Source of the DNA: Coptodactyla brooksi
Taxonomy: Eukaryota > Arthropoda > Insecta > Coleoptera > Scarabaeidae
DNA length: 24,612 bases
Reading direction: 5' to 3'
Assembly: GCA_033557675.1 (NCBI GenBank)
Contig: JAWQRM010000296.1
Coordinates: 1 to 24,612, forward strand
A program made the position numbers and the translations under genes. The notes under the pieces were generated by a model that searched no databases, was not told where the DNA came from, and saw only the letters and a program-made list of their open reading frames with translations. Positions 1 to 11,111 of the stretch are shown here, piece after piece; position 1 is the first letter of the stretch, and each line of letters begins with the position of its first letter.

Positions 1-265
1 TACTCCTTAGAATTGATCGTGGTATTCTTCCAAACATTTTAGAAAGAGCTCCCAAAAATTTTGCAAACTTGTAAAACATTTTGCAAACTTTGGCAAAAAA
101 ATGTTGCAAACCAATTTGCAAACAAATCATGCAATTTGTCCAGTTGATGATAGTACACCTTAGCATTGATCATGGTATTCTCCCAAAAATTTTGGAGAGA
201 GCACCCAAAAATTTTGCAAACTTGCAAAAGATTTTGCAGACCTTTGCAAAAATTTTGCAAACCAG
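1..265. repeat. 153-bp tandem repeat, about 1.7 copies
   Basis: Two copies of one unit are visible. The motif CCTTAGMATTGATC starts at 5 and again at 158, giving a 153-bp period, and both copies continue through AAAATTTTGCAAACTTG. Inside each unit a short TTTTGCAAAC-like word recurs several times, so there is a nested short repeat. The array runs off the left edge, so the copy number is unknown, and it abuts the mariner fragment at 270-372. A 73-codon open frame across it on either strand is a by-product of the repeat and not a gene. Confidence 0.8.
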
Positions 266-269
266 TTTT

Positions 270-372
270 GCTGTCAGAATATATAACGCACGCACGGTTT
301 AGAATGAAGTTGGCTGGTTAAAATACAACTAACGCCTTTGTTGCGAAAAAAACGAAATTACTTTCCGCCCAA
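270..372 (-). mobile_element. mariner-like element, 5' end fragment
   Basis: Read on the minus strand from 372, this begins TTGGGCGGAAAGTAATTTCG. It then matches the 5' end of the mariner copy at 24288-24402 nearly base for base, including the shared stretch AACCAGCCAACTTCATTCTA. A TA dinucleotide (373-374) flanks the outer end, as expected for a mariner target site. Similarity weakens at 270 and appears to continue weakly into the TTGCAAA-rich tandem repeat. No transposase reading frame is in the window, because the element extends or is broken off to the left. Confidence 0.75.
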
Positions 373-374
373 TA

Positions 375-1590
375 TTTTTGAATGCTGAAACATGTCGACT
401 TCAAGTAAAACAAAGAAAATAGTGCTCCCCAAACACGAAACAAAAATCAGACCCATAATATGCAAGACGTAAAGTTAATATTTTAATATACCAATAGCTT
501 ACCAATTTTGAAAAAATATTTCCGTTTACCTGAAATAATAGAAGTATTGAATCAAACTCTTTGACAAGTACATACACTTCAGGGAGGGAAGGGGTTTTAA
601 AAAATAAATATATCATTCCACTCTATCCAGCTCGAAATAGCAGAATGACCATGACAAAACAAGGTCCAACGGATAATAGTTCTAACAAGATGAAAGTGAA
701 AAACAATAGCAATCCCACATCTACTTGCCACCTTTGCATAATTCTTATGATTTTTAAAAATATATGCTAATGATCGAGCGAATTCAAAAGACTATTACAT
801 TTAGGAATACATCTTACATGTACATTTATTACTCTTATTATACATGTTAGCATTTACAAATTTAATTTTATAGACAAGACAAAATTTGCAAGTTCTATTT
901 CAAACGACAATGTAGGAGGCTGGAAAGAGAAATATCACACAAAAACACTCTTTTAGTGCAAGAATAATAACGAATTTATAGCTCTAACATAAATGGTTTG
1001 CGAAAATAAATGAACTTGTTCTGCTGTATCTACAGATATAGAGTACTGTTTACTATATTTCGCTGTTTTAGGATATGATCTAGATTTAAAAGCATATCAT
1101 AAAACTGATTGTTAAGGAAATTTTTATTACTTTAAAAGGATATTTATAAATGGGCTGTATCAACTAGAAACAAGAACTCTCCTCTCCCAATTAGGAGCAC
1201 TCATAATGTACAATTATTATAAAAATACTGTGAGGTGTAAGTAACAGACAATAACATATTATCATTAAATAAACGCGAAACGAAATAATACACAAGAAGA
1301 ATATCATCATATTTAAGTGACAACTAGATGCATACGTGTTGTGCTCTATTTATTGCTATTATCAATATTAATAAAATAGTTGTTGTTCACTAATACAACA
1401 ATCGTTTCTTTTATAGAAATTTATATTACGCTGGATATTTTGCATTAACCGATTCAATTGCTAAGTGCCACAAATGATTTTTCGAATTAGAAAGCTGCGC
1501 CTTGCAATTTTCGAAAAGTAAAGCAAAGAAATTCAATCGTTAAATTATTCATCAGTCCGATGCACTGTGTCGAGGTGATATTAAGCACAG
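375..1590. other. Non-coding stretch with no supported gene
   Basis: The region is AT-rich and has no long frame, RNA gene or clear mobile element. The only feature of note is a 38-codon minus-strand frame at 623-739 rich in Leu, Phe and Val (membrane-like). It has no homology I recognise and no convincing splice sites. The right end of the stretch is the 3' flank of gene A. Confidence 0.6.
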
Positions 1591-1591
1591 T

Positions 1592-1597
1592 TTTATT
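1592..1597 (-). terminator. Poly(A) signal of gene A
   Basis: AATAAA on the minus strand, about 110 nt past the stop of the last exon of gene A at 1707. No AATAAA was seen in the 100 nt after the in-frame TAG at 5675, which favours splicing past that codon rather than ending there. Confidence 0.45.
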
Positions 1598-1706
1598 GCC
1601 ATAGAAAACAAGAACACAGGCCGTACTTCGCATATTTCTCCACTCCATACACGTTATGAATGCTAACCCGAAAAGAAATTAGTTCGTTTGATACTTTTCG
1701 AATTCT

Positions 1707-2146
1707 TTAGTGGACGCACGTTATCATATCACTGCACATGTGTTTACCGCCATCAAAAAGCGACGTTTCCGGACAATCGTACAAAGTTTTGACGAACGTT
1801 CCATTTCTGAACCGACTGCAGAGAAAGTACGATTTGCATCCCAAGGCGTTCTCGTTCCTAAATCTACCAACTTTACTGCACGAGAAGTTCCATTCAGGTA
1901 CTGTATTTATGGAAGTTTCAGTTGTTGTATCTGCAAAGGGGCATATGTAGTTCTTAGAACAAATTTTCAGGCTTGGGTCGAAAAATGATCCGCGGCAACT
2001 ATACAGAGTCTTGAGGAAAGTACTATCGTGGCGTTTAGAACATAGGAAGTATGTTCCGCAAGTTTCGTCGCCCAAGTTTGGAAATCTTCCTCCAGATGTG
2101 CACACAAATCCTTTTGGTTGGTCTGTTGTTGGAATAGCTGTTGTTT
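1707..2146 (-). CDS. Gene A terminal exon: two CBM14 domains
   Basis: This exon encodes residues 667-812 of the gene A model, with two peritrophin-A domains at about 682-735 and 756-810. Each has the six-cysteine spacing and the aromatic FLCS core, and the protein ends two residues later at a TAA. There is no start codon or signal peptide. The minus strand instead shows an acceptor (AAATTTTAG at 2147-2155). Joined to a donor AAG/GTGTGT at 5683/5682, the reading frame continues exactly (phase 1). Its domains are closest to the last domain of the upstream exon: both read YFLCSK..N/DSTFL+T, which supports one gene. The intron would be about 3.5 kb. The alternative is the tail of a separate gene whose first exons I did not find. 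Confidence 0.65.
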
Positions 2147-3282
2147 CTAAAATTTAAACAGATAAAAAGTCTTGTATTATTATAAATATTTTATTACTAC
2201 ACATATTTTATCAACACAGATAATGTTGTGAGAGAAGGTGGTATTCAGTTTGTCTCCTAGATAGGTTTTGACAATTTACATAGGCCGACGTGGAAATATA
2301 TTCAATTACCATTTTCATTTCGAAATCCTTGTCAAAAATAAACCATTATAATACATCTATTATGTTTATTATTTATAAGTTAATCAATTACTTATTTTTC
2401 CATATTGGTGAAACATCTACAGCCCATTTGGAAAAACATTAAATTCATTTTTTTTTTGATAAGTTTTAAAGGGAAGGTTATTTGTTAAGAGGGCACTTAA
2501 AGCAACCAAAGAATGAATGCTTAATCGAGATACTGCCAAAATATACTTTCCCCGCTATCGTTATCCTATGCAGGCATATTACTGGTCATAATTTGTCTGT
2601 AGAGGACAACGAGAACGATCAAAGCAGATTTCGGTAGATTACGGGCTGTAATACGCCTGTGTAATCACTCGGGCTGTAATTTACGGCTCGCATGAACCTG
2701 TTAGAGTTTAGTAACCTTGCGTAGAAACCAGCTTTAAATTCGCCTAATGCTTATGCAATCAATTTACGTTAGAATTGTTATTTTGCCTATGTGAAAGGAG
2801 TAAATAACAATTCTTGGAAAGGATTTTAAAATTTTTTAAATTAATTAGTTTTCGTAGCACCCCTATTAAGAATCTTTGGACTACAGAGCATAAGATATTA
2901 TTTGGCAGAGAAAAAAGTAACACACACAAATCTTAAATAAACAAATGATTGTATCTAACAGGAAAATATACCTATTTTCCTAATATTTTGCGATGGAAAA
3001 TATATCATATTTTTAAATTATTGCCAATATAATATTTTTATAATTTGTCTTAGAAGTGAAAATATACGTTTTAAGTATAATTTCTTCTAAATTCGCACAA
3101 AAGTAACAGGAGTCTAGTTGTGTAACAAATAACTAAACTCAAGGAATAACTAACAAGGATCCTCAGTCGAATATATGTCAAAAGGCATCCGATTTTTTAC
3201 ACAGATTATAGGTTGAAGTTTTTGCACACGTAGAAATCAGAATTGTGATAAATTTATTAATCAAAAGAGGATTTATGGAAAC

Positions 3283-4260
3283 ATGGAAAAAGCATGATAT
3301 AGCTATTTCGAAGAACTATATGATGCAGGATGTAGAAGACAGAATTGACTATGATAAAGACATAATAGAAACAATAAAAAAAACTAAAGAATAGAAAAGC
3401 ACCTGGACAGAAAAGATAGCGCACCTAACGAATTACTAAATTATGAATTAAAAAATAATTTACTGAAATAAATAATAGAAAAACAGTACCATACACACCG
3501 GCATGTGTAATCGATTTATAGATCTGACGATGGCATTTGACATGATCTTATTAACTGACACACTGATAGAAAAAGAAGCATTAGCCAATATCATAAAAAC
3601 AATTGATAAACTCAATAGTTGATAATATAACCCAAGTCAAAATGGAATGACACGTAGTATAAGGTATACCAATACTGCGAAGAATAAGACAAGGATACAG
3701 GCCAAATCAATTATCCTTCAACTTGATAATGGAGAAAATCATGGAAGTATACTATGCCGATGATGCAGCTATCATAGCAGAAACCGAAGACGGCTTACAA
3801 GAGCATGTCAATCGTGAAGGACCCAACCAGATGGAAGCTTGCAATTGGAAACAAGAGCATAAAAAAGTAGTTATCAGTTTAAGTTCCTCAAAAAAGGTAG
3901 TATGGACTAATAAATACATGCACATGGACAGTAAATTTAAAATTTATAACATGTGTACCAGACCAATAATAAATTATATGGCAGAAGCACGAGAAGTTGC
4001 CAATAAAACAAAAACGCCAATAGTAGTATGAGTGGCTACTAAGAAGACTCTGACGAAAAAGCACAGACCGAGTATGAAAGAGACTTCAAGGAACAGTGTG
4101 AAGTACAGGGAATAGTAAAGTAGTGAAGACAAAAACAAAGGCAGTACTATAACCACTTGAGAAAGATGGGGGATCACAGAATACTACGCATTGCATTAGT
4201 AGGTAGATCATCAGGCAGTGAAGGCCATCCCTAAATACCATCTAACAGATGGAAGATTAG
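3283..4260 (+). pseudogene. Decayed non-LTR (LINE) reverse transcriptase
   Basis: Broken reverse-transcriptase blocks lie in the correct order on the plus strand. YFEELY is at about 3306, a KAPG block is near 3395, and APNELLNYE follows at about 3424. FIDLTMAFD is at about 3518 and IRQG...SFNLIMEKI at 3680-3740. The catalytic block is VYYADDAA at about 3747-3770. A C-terminal piece, RMGDHRILRIA, sits near 4165. Several frameshifts and stops separate them, so it is dead, although the YADD catalytic aspartates survive. The arrangement is that of an endonuclease/reverse-transcriptase LINE; I do not assign a clade. It lies inside the inferred long intron of gene A, in the opposite orientation to that gene. 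Confidence 0.8.
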
Positions 4261-5598
4261 CCAGTAATCTAAGTTCCAAGAAATGCTACAGAAGTAGCCT
4301 CGAAACTAGCAGATCACTAGAACTCAAACAAGTAAAAGAAAACATGTTAATCTGAAAGGATACAGGATAAATAGATCAACTGGGGTTTTACGGTTAGATT
4401 GCAAGAAATAATCCTGAAAGAAAGATGAAGATGAGCATCAAAGCACGAAAGCAAGGAAATAAGCATCAAAGTATGAAGAGAAAAGGAATTCAGATCTAGG
4501 AAATCAAATGGTATAGAAATGCATTCGGGAGAAAGCTGTACATTTTATGCATGTTTCAGCATTTTGTCAACTTTGACAGCCAGGTAAATGTCCACTTCTA
4601 ATATAAATACAAGATATTCAAATGTTTCACCATGTTCTGAATACTATGTTATCCAAAATATTATTTTTTGTCGGTCATTAATAAAAGTCACAATAAAACA
4701 TTTATTAGTTTTGAAGTATTTCTTGAATATTTAATATTGTTAAAATTATTTTGTTTTTGTACTTGAAATGAAAAGGTTGAATACATAAACGTGTACATCT
4801 ATTTCACGGAAATATTGTTATCCTTCGGTAACCGGACAGCTATAAATAGTAATAGTAATTTATATGCACGTGCTAGTTAAGTATAGAAATCACACATCGT
4901 CACATAATTATTTCTTTGTTTAAAATGTTGGAAAAAAGAATTTTTTAATTGTTGGCACATAGGATATTTTACGATAGAGGTCACGCGAGCGGAACACGTT
5001 TGACCAAATGTATTATCGTTCTAATACCAAATCTGGCGTAGAAATTTCAAGAACCCACTAATTGTCTTTGTGGGGAAATACAATAAATAATCAAGTAATT
5101 GTGGGCCAATTACCACACAATTGCTAGTTCACCATGATTTGTTTCTAAAAGAAGCAGATGCAACAGTGAAACTAATTAGCACAATGGCCTGATGATTAGT
5201 CTTGTGCCCAACATGTAGATAGAAGGTTCATTTATACAAGAAGTGACATTTGTAATTGGCACGTTGTAGCAAAGCAGACATTTGTCATCACCATACAAGC
5301 TGGAAAGAATTATACAATCAGTAATTATAGAAAACTGACTAGAAAAGATTTAATGAAGTTTAATAAAAAGATTTAAAATTTCTCAATATGACAATGTTCT
5401 GAGAGCAATATCTACAAGATACTTTTGATACTGAAAAAATTGTGCCAAGGAAGTATTTCTGTTAAATTATTATCACTTCTAGAGTATTCTATCTAGTAGA
5501 TCTTTTGATTGTTTTAGAAGTAAATAGATGTTACTGTATTATGTTTGACATTCCTTGTATTATACATAGATCAAAACATTGGTCTTAGCATTAGATGA

Positions 5599-5640
5599 TT
5601 AGCATTTAGCATTAGTATTTAGCATTAGTATTTAGCATTA
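5599..5640. repeat. Short 13-bp tandem repeat
   Basis: About three copies of ATTTAGCATTAGT, just past the gene A exon 2 donor. It is a simple minisatellite, expected to vary in copy number between individuals. Confidence 0.7.
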
Positions 5641-5682
5641 TAAAGCATTCTATTTATATATGTTATGTAAATGACTACACAC

Positions 5683-7743
5683 CTTCACTTTCTGAAACAT
5701 TAATTGTAGTTTCTTTTGTTCCCAATGTAGTCGTTTCAGCTTCCATCGTAACAATTTCTGTGCCTTCAGTTCCTTTCGATGTGGTAGTTTCGTGACACTG
5801 GTAAGTTTTAGAACACTTTGCTACTTTAGGATCAAAATAACTACCAGAAGGACATTTATAGATAGTTCTTAAAAATGTTCCATTATGTAGCTTACTACAC
5901 AGAAAGTATAGAACGCAATTCTCATCTGAATAATCAGGAAATCTACCTACTTCTTCACACACAAGTTGCGGCGTAGTTGCTGACGTTGTTATATCTGTAG
6001 TTACGCTGAAGTTTAGTCCTAGATTTGATTGTTCACTGCTATTTATGGGCGCATCTGATTCGTTAGATGTTGCAGATTCTGGGGTTGCAATTTCTGCTTC
6101 GCTGTCTGTACCCATTTCTACATCACCTTCTGCATCTGTTTCTGCTGTGGTTTCTGTAATACTTCCTGTAGTGCTTTCTAGATCTGTTTCTGTCGTACTT
6201 TCTGTAACTGTTTTTGTATCAGTTTCTGTAATTTCTGCAATAGTTTCTGTAGTACTTTCTAGATTTGCTTTTGTCGTACTCTCTGTAACTGTTTTTGTAT
6301 GAGTTTCTACAATTTCTGCAATAGCTTCTGTGGTATTTTCTAAATCTGTTTCTGTTGTAATTTCTGTAATAGTGTTTGTAATTTCTGCAATGCCTTCTAC
6401 AGTACTTTCTAGATCTGCTCTTGTTGTACTTTCTGTAACTGTTTTTGTATGAGTTTCTATAATTTCTGCAATAGTTTCTGTAGTACTTTTTAGATCTGTT
6501 CTTGTTGTACTTTCTGTAACTGTTTTTGTACCAGTGTTTATAATTTCTGCAATGGCTTCTGTAGTACTTTCTAGATCTGCTTTTGTCGTACTTTCTGTAG
6601 CTGTTTTTGTATTAGTTTCTATAATTTCTGTAGTACTTTCTAGATCTGTTTCTGTCGTACTGTCTGTAACTGTTTTTGTACCAGTTTCTATAATTTCTGC
6701 AATAGTTTCTGTAGTACTTTCTAGATCTGTTTCTGTTGTACTTTCTGTAACTGTTTTTGTATCAGTGTTTGTAATTTCTGCAATGGCTTCTGTAGTACTT
6801 TCTAGATCTGCTCTTGTCGCACTTGCTGTAACTGTTTTTGTATGAGTTTCTATAATTTCTTCAATAGTTTCTGTAGTAACTTGTGTATTAGTTAATGTGG
6901 TTTCTGCTACCATTTCTGTAGTAGTTGTAGTGAGTTCTACAGTACCTTCAGAATAAGAGCAATCATAATTATCTGTACATTGCTGAGTAGACGCATTAAA
7001 ATAATTTGGACATTTGTGAAAGTCTTTTACGAATTGCCCGTCAGTTGTTAGAATACAATGAAAGTAAGCAGAACAATTGGTATCCAACATATCAGGAAAC
7101 TTGCCAGCTTCAGTGCAAACAAATTCATCGTTTGATGTTATTGCTGATGATGACATTAACCATTCCTTTGCTGTCGAGCTTTCTACTGTTGTCAGGCTCT
7201 GCGTTTCTGCTATAATAGCTTCAGTTACAGATACTTCACTCGTCTTTGCTTCTTCACTAGCAAATAAGTAATTTTCACATTTGTAACTAGATGAACAAAG
7301 CTTCTTGGACGGATCAAACTGATACCCTTTAGAACACGAATGTGAAAATTTTATATAAAATCCAAAGAAGTTAAAACAATTATAGAAGTTAACACACATG
7401 GCGTCGCTTAATTCTGGGAAATAGCCAGCAGCCGTGCAACTAAACGCTTGTTTCTTGCAAACATAGTCATCGGAACATTCTTGTGTATTCGGGTTAAATG
7501 TATTCAAGCATTTGTACAAAGTGTCTTTAATTTCTTCTTCGTTATTGCTGCATAAATAGTACGTTTTGCATGTTGGATCGTAAGTATTTTCAAATCTTCC
7601 TGTTGCCGTACAAGTAAAAGCTTCGCATAAACTTCCACTTAGCAAAGTAAATATCTAAAAATAGAATATTTTATAGGCTAATCTTTAAAATATTACAATA
7701 ATTTTATCTAACTTACACCAATAAACAATATTCTTGACAACAT
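5683..7743 (-). CDS. Gene A, exons 1-2: secreted acidic mucin-peritrophin
   Basis: A secreted chitin-binding mucin. Exon 1 (7717-7743) encodes MLSRILFIG and ends at a GTAAGT donor. Exon 2 (5683-7654) follows the acceptor TTTTTAG and continues IFTLLSGSLCEA, which together make a hydrophobic signal peptide. CBM14 domains lie at about 24-75, 82-135, 189-241 and 575-629, each with six cysteines and the aromatic chitin-contact core (for example TYYLC, NFYNC, YFHC, YFLC). Residues 242-570 are a Thr/Glu-rich linker of 27-residue repeats, likely O-glycosylated. Two more CBM14 domains come from the exon at 1707-2146, giving 812 residues in all. If exon 2 is not spliced, translation stops at a TAG (5675-5677) after ...SESEGV. 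CBM14 mucins cross-link chitin fibrils in peritrophic matrix or cuticle; which of these applies cannot be told here. Confidence 0.85.
6165..6885 (-). repeat. 81-bp coding tandem repeat of gene A
   Basis: Imperfect repeats of 27 codons built from TKTVTE, STTETDLESTTE and IAEIIETG-like blocks; some units are shortened. They encode a Thr-rich, Glu/Asp-rich mucin segment that largely lacks N-X-T sequons. The long plus-strand frames across it are artefacts of the repeat. Confidence 0.9.
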
Positions 7744-7777
7744 TTTTTGCTCACATATCACTCTAGATAGATACAGT

Positions 7778-7906
7778 ACTGACTACGTTAAATGCCATTG
7801 GGTGCAAAGTTTTATGTTGTAAATGTAAATCAGCCGCGTCTTGGTAAACACATTCACAATGTAGGGCCGTCAAGAAGCTGCCTTCTTGATTTATTTCTGT
7901 TTATCT
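7778..7906 (-). promoter_or_regulatory. Putative promoter of gene A
   Basis: The minus strand carries a TCAGT arthropod initiator (7778-7782), which would place the start near 7780 and give a 37-nt 5' UTR. A TATA-like CATAAAAC (7809-7816) lies about 30-35 nt upstream. An AGATAA GATA-factor motif is at 7901-7906. All three are inferred from motif match and spacing only. Confidence 0.4.
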
Positions 7907-8074
7907 GAAATCCTTCTGTTTTATTTATGATAGTAGTACGTAGAAAGGTGTATATTTAAAACACTTCTAGAAATTAAAATATTTAAAAAAATGTTTAAAG
8001 CCAACATGTTTTTAATATTCAAACGGTGGATAGAAGTAAATTTCCATAGCCTACTTAAGTGTTATTTCTACTTA

Positions 8075-8116
8075 AACTTAATATGGCCAAACATGGATAT
8101 TTGGCCATATTAAGTT
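8075..8116. repeat. Perfect 17-bp inverted repeat
   Basis: AACTTAATATGGCCAAA (8075-8091) and its exact reverse complement (8100-8116) are separated by 8 nt. It could be a small cruciform or a MITE remnant. No transposon-like target duplication was recognised. Confidence 0.85.
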
Positions 8117-9225
8117 CCAAACTTGTTCCAAATTTGCAATCTCCCTTTTATTGCGTTTTCCTTATAATTACACAGAATTTTAATAGTCATACCTTTCAAA
8201 CTAACCATTGAGTAGTAAACATCTACTACTCACTGCAGGAAATGACAATGTATCACCTGTGGGTGATGATAACTAAGAGTGATCTAAATAGATAGCTACA
8301 CAAAGAAAGTCTAGAACATTTCGAAGAAGTTATAGTAAAATAAACAGCATTGATAATGTTTCAAAAGATTTAAAAGAAACGTTTCTGGTACTCCCTTCCC
8401 TTTTATAATTCCCAATTCAGGACGTCCCATATCTGCCTGAGTTATCTGAGCTAATCTCTGCCTGTTTCATAGTTCGATGATATACTTCAGGATGTGATTC
8501 CCAATATTAATTATTGACTAATATAGTACCGAAGGAGAAGAATGGAATAGAATTGAGACAGGAATGATAGAAAGTGAAGGTTAGATCGATGATATACATA
8601 TAAGGATAATACAGAAGAGACATGAAAAGGCACTATATAAAAAACAGGAGACAGAAAACAAAGGAAATCTATGAAATCAAAAGAAGAGAACGAAGAAGAG
8701 TATGTAGGTAAAAGTGGAAGTTGATCGAAAAATAGCTAAAAGAGTAGAGCATCGCTGTACAATCAAAGAAGTTGAAAACATCTACCAGAAAATCAAGAAA
8801 TCCAAACAAATCTTGTATACCACCACAACCTACCTAAAAGCAAAAAGAGAATACTGCTGGAGGATGCAACGAAAAAGCCGATTAGGTGGTCACTGTGCTT
8901 TCAAGAATTGTTGAAGAACATGGAGGATATAGAAGAGAAATGTAGAAATTTAAAGGTGAATGAACCAGGAGATAATTGCTATAAGGAAGTGGATCAAAAC
9001 GAAGAACCACGTGTACAGAAAATAGGAATTAGGGGACTTGGATTTAGGAATGGTGTGCTTGCGAATATTTTAAAGGAAGAGAGTGAAAGACTGCTGGAAG
9101 AATTGTGTCACCTAATGCAATATGGTAACATACTGCAATACGTAAATTGTGGACCAATTATGTATGACTACTGATGTAATTTACAAGGCATTAGGAAGAA
9201 TTATGTGTAACTAACCAAACAAAAG
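8117..9225. other. Intergenic, probable leftover of a LINE
   Basis: This stretch between genes A and B has no intact gene. Two plus-strand frames (8714-8914 and 8908-9174) are rich in Lys, Arg and Glu and have no domain I recognise. They lie directly upstream of clear reverse-transcriptase blocks and may be the linker of the same decayed LINE. Small imperfect hairpins occur near 8214-8235 and 8250-8270. Confidence 0.4.
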
Positions 9226-9229
9226 TATC

Positions 9230-9720
9230 ACGACGATATAATGAAAGAGTATCGAGGAGGATTGGAGGAGGGAGATCGACCATAAATCAGGTATCCATAC
9301 TAAAAACATTGTAAAGTAATAGCTATGAGCAAAATCTAGTACTTTACTTACTTTTTATCGCTTTTAACAAGTATATGACTTAACCTATCAGGTAAAGAAG
9401 GATTATAATCGAGAGGATTAAGACAAAGCGACAAATTGTCAACTAACCTATTTAATTTAGTGCTTAGTGCAATAATAAGGGAAAAGCGGATATAGCTACT
9501 ATTTCATTGTAGACAGTATAATGCAGTGCATTGCATATGCTGATGTCATTACATTGATGGCTAGGTCAAGAAAGGAGCTGGAGAAAACATTTGCAAATTT
9601 TGAAGAAGAAGCAAAAAAAGTAAGGATAATCATTAAACGAACTTGAAAGGTGTCAGTACAGAACAAATATGTTAAGCTGAAAGTAGTAGGAAGGAGTTCA
9701 TGGTGGAGATGGTAGATATT
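9230..9720 (+). pseudogene. Second decayed LINE reverse transcriptase
   Basis: Ordered reverse-transcriptase motifs survive on the plus strand. KEYRGG... is followed, after a one-base frameshift, by RSTINQVSILKTL at about 9245-9312. GLRQSDKLSTNLFNLVL lies at 9415-9465, and CIAYADVITLMARSRKELE at about 9527-9585. The catalytic YADD has become YADV, and stops interrupt the frame, so it is inactive. It differs in sequence from the remnant at 3283-4260 and so represents a separate insertion or family. It sits in the gap between genes A and B. Confidence 0.8.
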
Positions 9721-9901
9721 AGGAAAAGAGACGAATAAAAAAAAGTATTAAAGGAAAGCAACCTTTACTTATTAACTTTTAATACGAACATTAATATGGA
9801 CTCATATAAGTGATTATAACGACATTAATATTATAAAGTAACCCAAAGAAAACTTAATGGTAACATAAAACCCAATTCGTTAATTTACAGTCGGATATTA
9901 A

Positions 9902-11026
9902 TTACTGTATTCCAAACAGCCACCGAAACCTTGACGATAACCACTGGAGGATTCCACCATTAGTCTTATCAGAATTGGCCAAAGCCATCGGCACAACACC
10001 ACACACCTTTCTTTCGTTGTCAAACATTTGTCCTGCTTCACACTGCAAATAGAGCGGTATCATAGCACCGGTACCATCCATAGCACACTGATAGTAATGA
10101 TTACTATCACTTGGATCCGCATGCAATGAACCCCGAAGTTGATTGTAACATGCAGTTTCCAAACATCTATACCCAATCACACATTGACTTTTCCATGGAT
10201 CGAAGAAAGTTGTGGAGGAACAGCGATACTTATACTGAATAAGGGAAGTACCAGATGTTTTACAAATCATATACGTTTCACAATCTGAATGATAAACTGG
10301 AAATATACCTTCTGCTTTACAGTCAGCCGAAGGAACTGTTGGAGTAAATGTCGATGTGGTGGTTTCTGGTACTGAAGTGTCTATTGCATTATCACCAACT
10401 GAAGATTCAGTTGTTATGGTATTTAACGGTGTATTATTCGGAGTAATTTCTGTTACTACAGTGGGATATGTTATTGGAGAGTCTGCAGTTGTAATGTCCG
10501 TAATTGGGGTATCTGAAGTTATAATGTCGGTAGTTGTAGAACCAACTACATTTCCTCCTTCAGTTGAAATTTCTACAATACTTTTACAGCTACCAAGATA
10601 ATTAGCTGTCGAATTACTTTGAAAAATCTGACCATGTTTGCATTCTCCATACTTAACCTCAAAATCAAAAACGTTTTTCACGCATTCAATGTAATACGTG
10701 CTGCTGTTTCGATAATTTGGATCAGCATATAAACCTGGTGAAACGTACGGGCAAATAGATGTGTCGGGACAAATAAGATCAAGTACGCAATTTTGTGATC
10801 TTGCGTCAAATAAAGTCCTTGTTGGACAGTTGTATTTGCTTGCACCAAGCTCGCTGCAGATTTTGTACGTTTTGCATGAACTATTTCGTACGGAGAATAC
10901 GCCGTCGTGAGGACATTCTTTCGGTTCAGATTTGAGTACAAGAAGCACCTAAAACCAGAAAAGATAAGAGATATCTCTACGCAAAGGTGTTAATCGACCT
11001 TAATATACCAAGAGTTTAAAGAACAT
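9902..11026 (-). CDS. Gene B: secreted four-domain peritrophin with Thr linker
   Basis: Exon 1 (11009-11026) encodes MFFKLL and exon 2 (9902-10948) continues VLLVLKSEPKEC. The intron is 60 nt (donor GTATAT, acceptor TTTTAG, phase 0), and the join creates a compact signal peptide. The protein has 354 residues. CBM14-type cysteine modules lie at about 18-66, 72-127, 216-268 and 273-322; modules 2 and 4 have an expanded YADPN / HADPS loop. Residues 128-215 are a Thr/Ser/Pro linker, probably O-glycosylated, and the C-terminus is a short hydrophobic and basic tail. It is a clear paralogue of gene C, which has the same four modules and only a 13-residue linker. Its expected role is chitin binding in an extracellular matrix. 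The exon 1 choice rests on frame and signal-peptide fit; the GTATAT donor is weaker than in the other genes. Confidence 0.82.
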
Positions 11027-11104
11027 GTTTACACGACCACCATAGCAGTCTAACTATTGCAAATACCGCCGCAAGTCTATTGTTTTTAAGCAATAAATAT
11101 TTCG

Positions 11105-11111
11105 AGATAAG
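11105..11111 (+). promoter_or_regulatory. GATA-factor motif upstream of gene B
   Basis: AGATAAG lies 79 bp upstream of the gene B start. No convincing TATA box or initiator was recognised for this gene. Confidence 0.3.

Larger units (their letters stand above)
2147..5682 (-). other. Inferred 3.5-kb last intron of gene A
   Basis: No host exon is visible here. About 2150-3280 shows nothing I can identify. The middle holds a decayed LINE reverse transcriptase (3283-4260). From 4270 to 5590 the sequence is AT-rich and featureless, and a short 13-bp repeat lies next to the donor. The splice sites are the donor GTGTGT (5677-5682) and the acceptor TTTTAG (2147-2152). Confidence 0.55.

Noticed and set aside
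401..616. 71-codon minus-strand frame with splice-like sites (CTGAAG/TGT and CAG/GTAAAC)
   Set aside because: No recognisable protein and no partner exons; expected by chance in AT-rich DNA.
5599..5640. Possible CRISPR-like or satellite array
   Set aside because: Only about three contiguous 13-bp units with no spacers; a simple minisatellite.
6045..6845. Long Val/Ser-rich frames on the plus strand
   Set aside because: They are antisense shadows of the gene A coding repeat, sharing its 81-bp period; no signal peptide or domain.
8908..9174. 88-codon plus-strand frame as a host gene
   Set aside because: No domain, and it lies directly before LINE reverse-transcriptase blocks on the same strand, so it is better read as element debris.
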